The notes beneath the pieces are model-generated. The model searched no databases, was not told the origin of the DNA, and saw only the letters and a program-made list of their open reading frames with translations. From Cyanobacteria bacterium UBA2855 (GTDB lineage Bacteria; Cyanobacteriota; Vampirovibrionia; Gastranaerophilales; Gastranaerophilaceae): a stretch of DNA of 64,000 nucleotides. The translations under genes and the position numbers were made by a program. Below are positions 24,884-34,285 of the stretch, piece by piece. The stretch covers positions 12,124 to 76,123 of the forward strand of contig DEFJ01000002.1 of assembly GCA_002350725.1 (NCBI GenBank). The letters run 5' to 3'. Position 1 is the stretch's first letter. Each line of letters opens with the position of its first letter.

Positions 24884-25735
24884 TTAACCTGCCATATCTA
24901 TACGGCGCTTTTCTTCCATAAGCTTGTCGTATATCCATTCCGGAACAAAATTTTTACCCAAAATTATTTGCCCGTTCATAATGTTTGGAGCGTGAAAGTC
25001 TGATCCTCCGGTAACAATTAAGCCTAAATTTTCTGCCATAGAAGAAAAATACTCTACGCAAGCAGGAGAATGTTTTCTATGATAAGCTTCTATTCCTCTT
25101 AAGCCATGTGTCATAAGTTCTTTTATAAGCTCTTCTGCAATATCAATATCGTGAGGATGCGCAATAACCGGAATACCTCCGGCATCATATATTATTTCGA
25201 CCGCATCTTGTGGTGATACAGTTTTTCTTGGCACATATACAGGAGAATCCGCATGAATATATTTTGCATATGCCTCTATTACATTAGCGGTTCCGCCAGC
25301 GTTGGTGATTGCTTTTGCTATATGCGGACGACCTATACTCCCGCCTTCTGCAACCTGTTTTTTTATATCCTCAAATTTTATTTTTATACCTTCCTTTTTA
25401 GCAAGCAAATCAATGATTTCATTTACCTGCTCTATTCTGGCATTTTGCTGAGTTTTTAGAAGTTTTTTAAAATCACTGTCTTCGGTATCCATCATATAAC
25501 CCAAAATATGAACTTCATAATTTTTATAAAGGGTATTAATTTCCACACCTTGGATAACTTCCAAATTTTTATTATTTTGTTTGATATAATCCTGTGCAAC
25601 TTTGTAGGACAGGATGTTGTCGTGGTCGGTAAGTGCAATAACCTCTAAGCCGACATCAATTGCCGTATCAACTATCTTCTCGGGCGAAAATACGCCGTCA
25701 GAATAGATAGTATGGATATGAAAATCTGACTTCAT
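24884..25735 (-). CDS. PHP-domain phosphoesterase (TrpH/RNase AM-like)
   Basis: 283 residues. The PHP metal site motifs are FHIHTIYSDG at the N-terminus, ALTDHDN, an EINT motif (GVEINTLY), PVIAHPHD and TGGSDFHAP near the end. The family hydrolyses 3',5'-bisphosphonucleotides (pAp) and can act as a 5'-3' exonuclease on small RNAs. It overlaps the ymdB gene by 4 bases and lies downstream of rny, so all three nucleic-acid or nucleotide phosphoesterases are probably co-expressed. The precise substrate is uncertain. Confidence 0.9.
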   Translation of the reverse strand: MKSDFHIHTIYSDGVFSPEKIVDTAIDVGLEVIALTDHDNILSYKVAQDYIKQNNKNLEVIQGVEINTLYKNYEVHILGYMMDTEDSDFKKLLKTQQNARIEQVNEIIDLLAKKEGIKIKFEDIKKQVAEGGSIGRPHIAKAITNAGGTANVIEAYAKYIHADSPVYVPRKTVSPQDAVEIIYDAGGIPVIAHPHDIDIAEELIKELMTHGLRGIEAYHRKHSPACVEYFSSMAENLGLIVTGGSDFHAPNIMNGQIILGKNFVPEWIYDKLMEEKRRIDMAG

Positions 25736-26583
25736 TGGCTGTTTTCCTCTTCTGTTTCTTTTCTACTACAATAAAATCTTCTTATAGCAACAGCATATCC
25801 GTTATCAGGATTAATCTCCACTTCAACCGCATTAATTTGCGCATTCTTGCTGTCAGCAACATCATAACGTTCGGGTATACCTGTTAAAAACCTTGTAAGT
25901 GATGTGTTATAATCCATTCCGATAACTCCATCCGAAGAACCGCAAAAACCGGCATCCGTAATATAACCCGTTCTGTTATTTATAATACATTCATCTGCTG
26001 TCTGCACATGTGTATGTGTTCCAAAAAATGCAGAGCAGCCAATTTCTGAACAATATTTTGCAAAACATATTTTTTCAGCCGTAGCCTCGGCATGAAAATC
26101 AATTATTATTATCGGTGTAATTTCTTTTAACCGTTCAATTTCTTCTTTAACAATATCCCATTCAGAATCTACAATCGTTGTAAAAACTCTTCCAAGAGCA
26201 TTAATTACAGCAATTTTTAGTCCGTTAAATTCAAATATTTTTGCTCCTGAGCCCGATACAGCATGCGGATAATTAATAGGACGCAGAAGTTTATCCGCAT
26301 TATTGATGTAGTTTGTAATTTCTCGCTTATCCCAAATATGATTTCCTGATGTCATACAGTGAACACCATATTCGGATATATCATGATAATTCTTTTCCGT
26401 AAGGCCAAAACCATGGGATGCATTTTCAACATTTGCTATAACAAAATGATTTTTGAAATAATCCTCCGGTATATTATTATCAAATTGGTTCGGATTTTGC
26501 AGGAAATCACGGACGGCAAACCTTCCCGGCCTGCCGACCATATCTCCGAAAAATAAAATTTTTAAGGTATTTATATTACTCAT
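25732..26583 (-). CDS. ymdB: YmdB-type metallophosphoesterase (TIGR00282)
   Basis: 283 residues with the dimetal phosphoesterase motifs of the YmdB family: LFFGDMVGRPGR, VANVENASHGFGL, TSGNHIWDKREI, IIIDFHAEATAEK and FFGTHTHVQTAD. The Bacillus homologue is a 2',3'- and 3',5'-cyclic nucleotide phosphodiesterase that influences RNA turnover and multicellular behaviour. It lies downstream of rny, as in Firmicutes, supporting a conserved functional link. It overlaps the PHP gene by 4 bases. The start chosen has no perfect ribosome-binding site but matches the family N-terminus. Confidence 0.93.
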   Translation of the reverse strand: MSNINTLKILFFGDMVGRPGRFAVRDFLQNPNQFDNNIPEDYFKNHFVIANVENASHGFGLTEKNYHDISEYGVHCMTSGNHIWDKREITNYINNADKLLRPINYPHAVSGSGAKIFEFNGLKIAVINALGRVFTTIVDSEWDIVKEEIERLKEITPIIIIDFHAEATAEKICFAKYCSEIGCSAFFGTHTHVQTADECIINNRTGYITDAGFCGSSDGVIGMDYNTSLTRFLTGIPERYDVADSKNAQINAVEVEINPDNGYAVAIRRFYCSRKETEEENSQ

Positions 26584-26621
26584 AAGTTAATTTTAGGCAA
26601 TATACATGCCATCACCTTAAT

Positions 26622-28145
26622 TTATTTAGCTATTTCAGTTGTACGAAATTCTCTAACTACAGTGACTCTGATTTGTCCAGGATAGTCAAGTTCGTCCTCT
26701 ATTCTCTTTGCCACGTCACGTGCCAATCTTTGAGAAGCCAAATCATCAAACATTTCAGCCTGAACAATTATTCTTACTTCTCTGCCGGCCTGCACCGCAA
26801 AGGATTGTTTAATACCTTCGTAGCTGTTTACGATTTCTTCAATCTTTTGTAATCTCTTAATGTAAATTTCAAGAGTATCACGTCTTGCACCAGGTCTGCC
26901 TGCCGAAATTGCATCCGCAACTTTTACTAAAACGGCCTCGATTGTATTAGCTACAACATCATCGTGGTGAGCCTCAATTGCATGAATAACCTCAGGCTTT
27001 TCACCGAATCTTGTTGCAATTTCAACACCCAATTGAATATGGGTACCTTCTTGAGTTTGGTCAACGGCTTTTCCTATATCGTGCAATAAGCCTGCACGTT
27101 TTGCCACCGCGACATTAGCACCTAATTCTGCAGCTAACATTCCTGCGATATGTCCTACTTCAAGCGAATGTTTTAACACATTTTGACCGTAACTGGTTCT
27201 GTAATACAAGCGACCTAAAGTTTTGATTAATTCCTTATTCAAACCCATAACGCCCATATCAAGAGCGGCATTTTCACCTTCTGTCCAAATTTTCTTTTCA
27301 ATTTCTTCATTGGCTTTTTCAACCATTTCCTCAATTCTTACAGGATGAATACGCCCGTCAACTATTAATTTTTCAAGCGCTAATTTTGCAACTTCACGCC
27401 TTACAGGATCAAAACTCGATAATACAACGGCTTCCGGAGTATCATCAATAATTAAATCAACACCTGTCAATGTTTCTAACGCTCTTATGTTTCTTCCTTC
27501 ACGTCCTATAATACGACCCTTCATTTCGTCATTAGGTAAAGCTACAACAGAAACCGTTGTTTCAACAACTTGCTCTATCATGCATCTTTGCATTGTTGTT
27601 GAGAGAATTTCTTTTGCCTTTTCTAAAGAAACTTCTTTTATTTTAGCCTCATTCTCACGAATCAATGTCATTTGCTCTTGAGCGAGGTCATGCTTTAATT
27701 GCTCCAGTAGCATGTTTTTTGCATCTTCTGCAGACATGCCTGCAATTCTTTCCAATTCGGTAGTTTGTTTTTGAACAATTTCTGCCAAATAATCTTCTTT
27801 TTCTAATAACTCATCAAGTTTTCTTTGAACTTGAATATCCTTTTCCGTGTACTCTTGAATTTTATCTTCAAGCATGTCTTCACGTTTTGCAAGTTTTGAT
27901 TCTTGTCTAGAAAGTTCTTGCCTTCTTTCTCTTTCTTCTTCATTAAGTTTTTCTCTGTCATCTTGAAGCTCTTCTATAGCTTTAATTTTCGCTTCTTTAA
28001 ACAGAATTTTTTCTTTTTCCTCCAAAGCTTTCTTATCTTTTTCAGCGTTAAAGAGGACAGTTTTCACTTTGTTGTGCTGAACAAAAAGCACGGCGATTAA
28101 GGCTATTACCGCAATAATCGCAACAATTAGTGCAATATTCACCAT
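26622..28145 (-). CDS. rny: Ribonuclease Y
   Basis: 507 residues. The N-terminal membrane anchor (IALIVAIIAVIALIAVLFV) precedes a long coiled coil (about 30-190). A KH domain (MKGRIIGREGRNIRALETLTGVDLIIDDTPE) and an HD domain with the metal-binding pair AGLLHDIGKAVD follow, and the C-terminus is GQIRVTVVREFR. RNase Y is a membrane-bound endoribonuclease that starts mRNA decay. The window also encodes an RNase E/G (41933-43807), so this organism has both classes. Followed 38 bases later by ymdB. Full length. Confidence 0.97.
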   Translation of the reverse strand: MVNIALIVAIIAVIALIAVLFVQHNKVKTVLFNAEKDKKALEEKEKILFKEAKIKAIEELQDDREKLNEEERERRQELSRQESKLAKREDMLEDKIQEYTEKDIQVQRKLDELLEKEDYLAEIVQKQTTELERIAGMSAEDAKNMLLEQLKHDLAQEQMTLIRENEAKIKEVSLEKAKEILSTTMQRCMIEQVVETTVSVVALPNDEMKGRIIGREGRNIRALETLTGVDLIIDDTPEAVVLSSFDPVRREVAKLALEKLIVDGRIHPVRIEEMVEKANEEIEKKIWTEGENAALDMGVMGLNKELIKTLGRLYYRTSYGQNVLKHSLEVGHIAGMLAAELGANVAVAKRAGLLHDIGKAVDQTQEGTHIQLGVEIATRFGEKPEVIHAIEAHHDDVVANTIEAVLVKVADAISAGRPGARRDTLEIYIKRLQKIEEIVNSYEGIKQSFAVQAGREVRIIVQAEMFDDLASQRLARDVAKRIEDELDYPGQIRVTVVREFRTTEIAK

Positions 28146-28351
28146 GGATTGCTTACCTTGTCCTTTTCTATTTTTTTATAATATACGCAGTGCCCGATAC
28201 ATTTAACCTATCGAGCTTTTGTTCAAATTTTTACTATTCAAACAGTTATCATTGCATATATTTCCAAAAATATTTTCTACTACATCTGAGAATAGTGTAT
28301 CATGTTTTTTGTTTTTTGTATAGGGGGAAATTTTTAAAATTCTATAAGCCT

Positions 28352-31300
28352 CTATTTGCTTACTATTGCAAACTTTGAACCGACAAGTGCAGGCTCCCTT
28401 TTTACATAATTTACAGGAGAAACGGTATATTGTTTATTTTCATATATTTTTCTGCCTAAGAAAGATGTATTCGGTTTTTCTTTAGCTTTTTTTACGCGCT
28501 CCATAAATTGTCTCTCTTCTTCTTGCAGACGCTCATTTGCACAATATAAAGTCAATGTATTGTCAGTAAGAGTTATCGGTTCTCGGCAATCTCTATCTTT
28601 TGCAATATAGTAACTATCAGCGTCATCTCCTTTGAATAAATAATATTTATCTTCAGGATTATAGGCATTTACAAAGACCAAACCGGATTCCGAACCATCT
28701 TTGTAAAATGCAGGTAATCCGCCATGCAACCCGATAAAATCATCTTCACGGCTCAAATCAATTTTATTACCTGATAATGTTACCGGAGCTTTATCAGGAG
28801 ACGTATATTGGCTGTAATCATGGGTAATACCGGAAGTATTAAATAATGATACAACCGTATTTCCATCCGGAGCATATCTCAAAAGCGCAGTCAAGACAGA
28901 GCCTTGATTTGTACCTTGTTTCTTTAATAAATAAGGCGCACCGTCATTTAGGGCATGTAACGCCGGTCTTGAACGTAGCATTAACACTGCTTCTATTTCT
29001 TCTTTACGCTGTTTTATAAAAGGAAATTCATTTACCCAATCCTGATGAACAGCAGAACGGTTTTTTAAGAAAACATTTTTTGTTTTTCTGTCGTTACCGG
29101 AAGAACCTAACTCATCACCTGCATATATTGTAGGTATCCCCGGCGCATTCACCAAGAATTTATATATTCCAAGAGAATTGCTCATTGCTCTGTCCATAAT
29201 TTCTTTAAAGGTTTCTCTGTATACTTGTTCAAGAGAATTTTCAGATAATGCTAACGGGTCGGAATCTTTATGTTTTTTTCCATACTCATCTACTACAAGC
29301 TTTATTAATTTGTGAACTTCTTCTACCCCAAAGTTGTCAGGTTCGAAATTTTGGTTATTATATCTTCCTGATACGAAACCAGCTACGATTTTTTTAAATT
29401 CATAAGCAATTTGATCTTTCTTTGAAGCATCAACGATATCTCTAGCTCTACCATCGCTGGTTTTTGAAAGATTACTTAACGCTTTATAAAAACCAAAATT
29501 CAAAGATTCTCCACGTGCAACCGCCATAGGACTTACGTATGAAAAATCGTAATTATGAATTTCTTCATTATAATTCTGAGTTTCTTTTTCCGGATGGAGA
29601 ACATTGAAAGCTCTTCTTCTGTAATCTTTTTCTTGTTCGCTTGTTTTATTTCTTAAGTTTGCATAAAACAATCCCATATCCAAAGATAAAATATGATTAA
29701 TTCTCGGTTTGTCATGGTTGTCCGCAAATGTATATGATTTTAAGATTGAATCATATTGTCCGGAATATAAAAATCCTTCTGCATTCTTATGATATTTATC
29801 AGGAAGCCTGAAAATATTATCCATTCTGTCAGCATTGCCTGTCCAATCACCGCCGTCATCACCCTTCTTACCAAATATTGCAGCAACATTTGTAAAATAG
29901 AATGAATAATTAGCGACAGCATCAAGTCCTGATTCTCTAATTAATTTCCTTACAATATCGTTATTGTATTTGAATGGGAATTTGTCATCTTCTTGCTTTT
30001 CCCAAGTATATCTATCGGAGTTTGCGCCGGCTCCCGTTTTGTATAAGTCAACTTCATCAGTAATTTCTGCAACAATATATGCATTCGGATTTTCTGATTT
30101 TATGCCGTCTGTCATTTTCTTTAAAATATTTGTAACAATACCCCAATTATCTTCAAATGTATCAGCTCCATTGCGCAAACCGTCCATATTTGAAAAGTCT
30201 TTAGCCGCGTCAATTCTCCAATCAATACCGGATTTTGTCCTGTCAACAATCATTTCAGCAAGTCTAAAACTGTTCAAATCGGTATCTTCAATCATTTTGT
30301 ATACAGCATCTGCAATTTGTTTTTTATCTTTGTCTGAAATATTATTTATTCCTGCACGAAGTTTTAATACTAAATCTTTTGCCTCTGTTTTTTGTGAAGA
30401 TGGCATTATGCCAAGCGATTTAAGAGATTTTTTTCTTAGAGCGGAATAATCATATTTAATACCGCCATGTTTTGTATTAATTTCGCATTTTACATCAGGG
30501 AACAGACCTTTTACTACAGCATATTTTGCTATTTCTTGAGTTATAATAGGGAGAACATATTTACCGTAATCGGAAGTATCCCCTGACTTGTTTAATTTCA
30601 ATTCTTTAGGGAGTCTATCATTTACGTCGTTTATAATATCTCGTGCAAAACTATACATTGCACCCGTATACATCTTAGTTGTTAAATTATATACGTCTTC
30701 ATATTGTGCTGTAAGGTGAGGATCACGTTGTTTCAGTAATTCAAATCTGGATTTTCCGACATATTCAGGTGCCGTAGCACGATTTGTAATATACGGAGTT
30801 GAAAACAGAGCAAGAATATCTTTTCCCGCTTCCGTACTCTCAAGCGGATATTTCATCAAACCGTCAAGAAGAGTATTGCGGAAGTTTTCGTTTGATTCGG
30901 TACCATGCAGCAGGTAATCTCCGTTCATTACGTTTTCTACAACTTGCTTGTTAACTTCTGATATTGTTTTTTGCGGTAAAACTTTTTTATCTGTTAGTTC
31001 AAGTATGTATTTATATGCGTCATCGATGTTTTTTATGTCAGAATGTTTCAGATTTTGTGCAACGTATAAATTCAACGATTGATTTGTTTTTCTTGTCCAA
31101 TATTTTAGAGAAGATACGGCATAATCAAGAACTTCACTTCTCTTTTGTTCCTTCATTGCAAAATATGCGTGACGTTTATCAAGCGGCAAATGCATAGCTT
31201 CTTCAGTATCTTCATTTGAATTTGCATAATCAAATTTTGGTATATCTACATTTGCATCCCAAGTATAAAATCCGCCATCAATTTTATTTTCAAATTCGAA

Positions 31301-32644
31301 TTTTTCAAACTTTGTAAGAATTCTTGTTCCCTCATAAGAATCTTTTGAAATAAACGGCAAACCTTTTTTAATTCTTTTTGAATTTAGCTCATTAAATGCC
31401 TCAATGTTATGTTGATATGTTTTAAAATTAATCGGATAACAATAGGCAACCACCGTATCGTTATGGGTACCGTATTTTAACGGATTTGAACCGTTAGGAT
31501 TACCGTATTTATCAATCTTCAATTCAGCATCTGCAATTTGTTCCGGAGTTGCATTATCAATATTATAAACTTGTACGTATGTAGGTTGAGTTTTATCATA
31601 ATGTTCATTCTTTACAAAACGGACTTTTCCTGTTGTTTCTTGAACAGGTTCCATAGGTGCATTTATTAATTTGTGACGTATATATTCTGTTTTCACACCA
31701 AAAGCTCCGATTTTTGCAGTCATATCTTTTAAACTTGCAGCTTTAAACCAATCAAAGAAAACATCCTCCTCGCCGTGCTGTAATATACTTTGAATATGTA
31801 TACCACCTAAACCTTCACTTGTAAGTGCAGAATCCGCAACTAAATTTTTACCTTTTGCAAAAAGCTCGTTTTGGAATTGTGTAAAAGTTTCAGGACTATC
31901 AACCGCAGAAGAAAATTGAAAACCACTTTCCATCCAATATCCGGCTGCACTGGTTCTATCTCCTGAAGTATGCGGCAAAAGAAAAATTTTACCATAAGGA
32001 TCAAGCCTGCCTTCTTGTAACGCTTTATGAACACCGGCTAATGTTCCGCCAATGTGGTTAGAGAAGTTTTTAAAAGTATTCAACCCCTTTTGTGCATCAG
32101 GGTTATCTATAATATTGCCGTCTTTATCATAAATATATCTTACATCATAATTGTCTGCACAAATTAATGTTGCAGCAGCTGCATTACCGGATTTGTTACT
32201 CTGTGGGATGACTATATCAAAAATCTTTTCCCAATCGCCTGTTTGTTCTCTCAAATCGACCAAATCTCCGGAATCTACCTTAAATATTGGAACTGCATTT
32301 GGTTTTCCCTTCGGCTGAAGTTTGAAATGATATGCAAAAGGAGAATTTTCTGCCCTTCCAAAAAGATAATCCAGATATAATCTATTTTCACCCGGTTGAA
32401 GTTTTATATTATTCTCGCCGGTTTCTATATTTACGTATTTTGAACCTATATTTTCAGCATTATAATTCCCTGTATATTTATTTGCAACAGCAGGATAAGC
32501 TTCTAAGTAACACTCGTATTTTTGCGGATCAAAAGGGTAACTTACAGAATAAACTCTTTCACCATATTCGTCTTTTTTTACCTCAAATCCGTTAAAATTC
32601 GGATTTTTGGATATCTGTAATTTGTTGTAGATATTGACTTTCAC
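28352..32644 (-). CDS. Very large GH13 (alpha-amylase clan) enzyme
   Basis: 1430 residues. The catalytic GH13 triad is recognisable: nucleophile Asp812 in DWRIDAAKDF, acid/base Glu860 in VAEITDE, and Asp978 in FADNHDKPRI. GIPTIYAGDELGSSGNDRK lies further on. It should act on alpha-glucans (starch or glycogen type). There is no signal peptide, so it is probably cytoplasmic; the N-terminus instead carries NPNFNGFEV. Residues about 30-130 may be an E-set/CBM48-like domain, and several hundred residues are inserted before the catalytic Asp. Enzymes of the family are usually 500-900 aa. The stop is 206 bases from rny. Monocistronic. Specificity (hydrolase or transferase) cannot be read. Confidence 0.85.
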   Translation of the reverse strand: MKVNIYNKLQISKNPNFNGFEVKKDEYGERVYSVSYPFDPQKYECYLEAYPAVANKYTGNYNAENIGSKYVNIETGENNIKLQPGENRLYLDYLFGRAENSPFAYHFKLQPKGKPNAVPIFKVDSGDLVDLREQTGDWEKIFDIVIPQSNKSGNAAAATLICADNYDVRYIYDKDGNIIDNPDAQKGLNTFKNFSNHIGGTLAGVHKALQEGRLDPYGKIFLLPHTSGDRTSAAGYWMESGFQFSSAVDSPETFTQFQNELFAKGKNLVADSALTSEGLGGIHIQSILQHGEEDVFFDWFKAASLKDMTAKIGAFGVKTEYIRHKLINAPMEPVQETTGKVRFVKNEHYDKTQPTYVQVYNIDNATPEQIADAELKIDKYGNPNGSNPLKYGTHNDTVVAYCYPINFKTYQHNIEAFNELNSKRIKKGLPFISKDSYEGTRILTKFEKFEFENKIDGGFYTWDANVDIPKFDYANSNEDTEEAMHLPLDKRHAYFAMKEQKRSEVLDYAVSSLKYWTRKTNQSLNLYVAQNLKHSDIKNIDDAYKYILELTDKKVLPQKTISEVNKQVVENVMNGDYLLHGTESNENFRNTLLDGLMKYPLESTEAGKDILALFSTPYITNRATAPEYVGKSRFELLKQRDPHLTAQYEDVYNLTTKMYTGAMYSFARDIINDVNDRLPKELKLNKSGDTSDYGKYVLPIITQEIAKYAVVKGLFPDVKCEINTKHGGIKYDYSALRKKSLKSLGIMPSSQKTEAKDLVLKLRAGINNISDKDKKQIADAVYKMIEDTDLNSFRLAEMIVDRTKSGIDWRIDAAKDFSNMDGLRNGADTFEDNWGIVTNILKKMTDGIKSENPNAYIVAEITDEVDLYKTGAGANSDRYTWEKQEDDKFPFKYNNDIVRKLIRESGLDAVANYSFYFTNVAAIFGKKGDDGGDWTGNADRMDNIFRLPDKYHKNAEGFLYSGQYDSILKSYTFADNHDKPRINHILSLDMGLFYANLRNKTSEQEKDYRRRAFNVLHPEKETQNYNEEIHNYDFSYVSPMAVARGESLNFGFYKALSNLSKTSDGRARDIVDASKKDQIAYEFKKIVAGFVSGRYNNQNFEPDNFGVEEVHKLIKLVVDEYGKKHKDSDPLALSENSLEQVYRETFKEIMDRAMSNSLGIYKFLVNAPGIPTIYAGDELGSSGNDRKTKNVFLKNRSAVHQDWVNEFPFIKQRKEEIEAVLMLRSRPALHALNDGAPYLLKKQGTNQGSVLTALLRYAPDGNTVVSLFNTSGITHDYSQYTSPDKAPVTLSGNKIDLSREDDFIGLHGGLPAFYKDGSESGLVFVNAYNPEDKYYLFKGDDADSYYIAKDRDCREPITLTDNTLTLYCANERLQEEERQFMERVKKAKEKPNTSFLGRKIYENKQYTVSPVNYVKREPALVGSKFAIVSK

Positions 32645-32842
32645 GACAACTCCTTGTTACTGAAAATATAAAGATTCTAAAGCTAATTTTTTGCTAATAA
32701 ATATCCCTTTATTAAGAAATTTTTACATAAATATAACTCTGTTTACATTAATAGCACAAAAGATTGCTATTTTGTTTTTTAATTCTATAATATTTATTGT
32801 TAAATGTACAATTATTTTGTACAAAGCATAGGAGATTAATTA

Positions 32843-34111
32843 ATGCTAATGACAGAATTAAAATGCGACATCAAAGACATCAGTCTCGCGGAACAAGGTA
32901 AAAACCAAATAGAATGGGCATTTAAGGATATGCCTGTACTTAGAAAAATTAAACAAAGATTTGAAATAGAAAAGCCTTTTAAAGGTTTGAAATTGTCAGC
33001 ATGCTCTCATGTTACAAAAGAAACAGCAGCATTATGCTTAACAATGCAAGCCGGTGGCGCAGATGCCGTTCTTGTTGCATCAAATCCGCTTTCTACACAG
33101 GATGACGTTGCCGCTGCACTGGTTAAATATTATAACATTCCTGTATTCGCAATATCAGGAGAAAGTGTAGAGCAATATAAATCTCATATTAGAGAAGCTA
33201 TTAATCATAATCCTGATTTAATTATTGAAGACGGTTGTGATTTGGTTTCAACAATCCATCTTGAACATCCTGAAATTGCAGACAACGTTATAGGTTCAAC
33301 AGAAGAAACAACAACAGGTATCATCAGACTTCAAGCAATGGAAAAAGAAGGACAATTGAGATTCCCTGCGGTTGGAGTAAATACAAGCTTAACAAAACAC
33401 TTATATGACAACAGATATGGTACAGGTCAAAGTTCAATTGACGGAATTTTAAGAGCGGCAAATATTCTTATTGCAGGTAAAACTGTTGTTATTTCCGGTT
33501 ACGGATGGTGCGGTAAGGGTTGTGCAATGAGAGCAAAGGCTATGGGTGCAAATGTTATTGTTTGTGAAGTTGACCCTCTTAAAGCTCTTGAAGCTGCAAT
33601 GGAAGGATACAGAGTTATGCCAATCGCTGAGGCAGCTAAAGAAGGTGATTTATTCTTAACTGTTACCGGGGATAAGCATGTTATTGATATTCCTCACTTA
33701 TTATCAATGAAAGACGGTGCTTTTGTTGCTAACGCGGGGCACTTTGATTGGGAAGTTAATGTTTGCGATTTGAAGGCTTACACAACAGAAATCAGACAAA
33801 TCAGACCTAATTTAGAAGAATATAAATTGAATAACGGGAAATCTATATACGTGTTGGCTCAAGGCAGATTGGTCAACTTATCTGCAGCAGAAGGACATCC
33901 TGCAAGCGTTATGGATATGAGCTTTGCAAATCAGGCTTTGGGTATGGAATTTATTATTAAAAATCAAGGCAAGTTAGAAAATAAATTGTATACTCTTCCT
34001 CATGAAGTAGATTTAAGAATTGCAGAATTGAAACTTGAGTCTATGGGAATAAAAATTGATACTTTAACTGAAGAACAAGAAAAATATCTAAACAGTTGGG
34101 ATATTGATTAA
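32843..34111 (+). CDS. ahcY: Adenosylhomocysteinase
   Basis: 422 residues. It hydrolyses S-adenosylhomocysteine to adenosine and homocysteine, clearing the product inhibitor of methyltransferases. Motifs: LSACSHVTKETAAL, EDGCDLVST, GSTEETTTGI, the NAD-binding VISGYGWCGKGCAMRAKAMGA, and NAGHFDWEV. The length matches the form lacking the 40-residue insert of eukaryotic and proteobacterial enzymes. GGAG lies eight bases before ATG 32843; a second ATG follows two codons later. A terminator follows at 34140. Divergent from the GH13 gene across about 200 bases, which must hold both promoters. Confidence 0.97.
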   Translation: MLMTELKCDIKDISLAEQGKNQIEWAFKDMPVLRKIKQRFEIEKPFKGLKLSACSHVTKETAALCLTMQAGGADAVLVASNPLSTQDDVAAALVKYYNIPVFAISGESVEQYKSHIREAINHNPDLIIEDGCDLVSTIHLEHPEIADNVIGSTEETTTGIIRLQAMEKEGQLRFPAVGVNTSLTKHLYDNRYGTGQSSIDGILRAANILIAGKTVVISGYGWCGKGCAMRAKAMGANVIVCEVDPLKALEAAMEGYRVMPIAEAAKEGDLFLTVTGDKHVIDIPHLLSMKDGAFVANAGHFDWEVNVCDLKAYTTEIRQIRPNLEEYKLNNGKSIYVLAQGRLVNLSAAEGHPASVMDMSFANQALGMEFIIKNQGKLENKLYTLPHEVDLRIAELKLESMGIKIDTLTEEQEKYLNSWDID

Positions 34112-34139
34112 TTAATAGAATAAATATAACATAAGTTGT

Positions 34140-34170
34140 AAAAGGCAGGTTTATTTTTAATCTGCCTTTT
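34140..34170 (+). terminator. Terminator after ahcY
   Basis: 9-bp stem AAAAGGCAG/CTGCCTTTT with an AT-rich 13-base loop, followed by a T-rich tail. Confidence 0.85.
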
Positions 34171-34285
34171 ATATATTTTTTACGCTTGAATTTAAAATTT
34201 TTGTTACGTTTTGCCACAAAAATGAACAAATATTATAATATTGTCGTTACTTAAATAAGAAGAAAATAATACCGAGGATAAAAAT

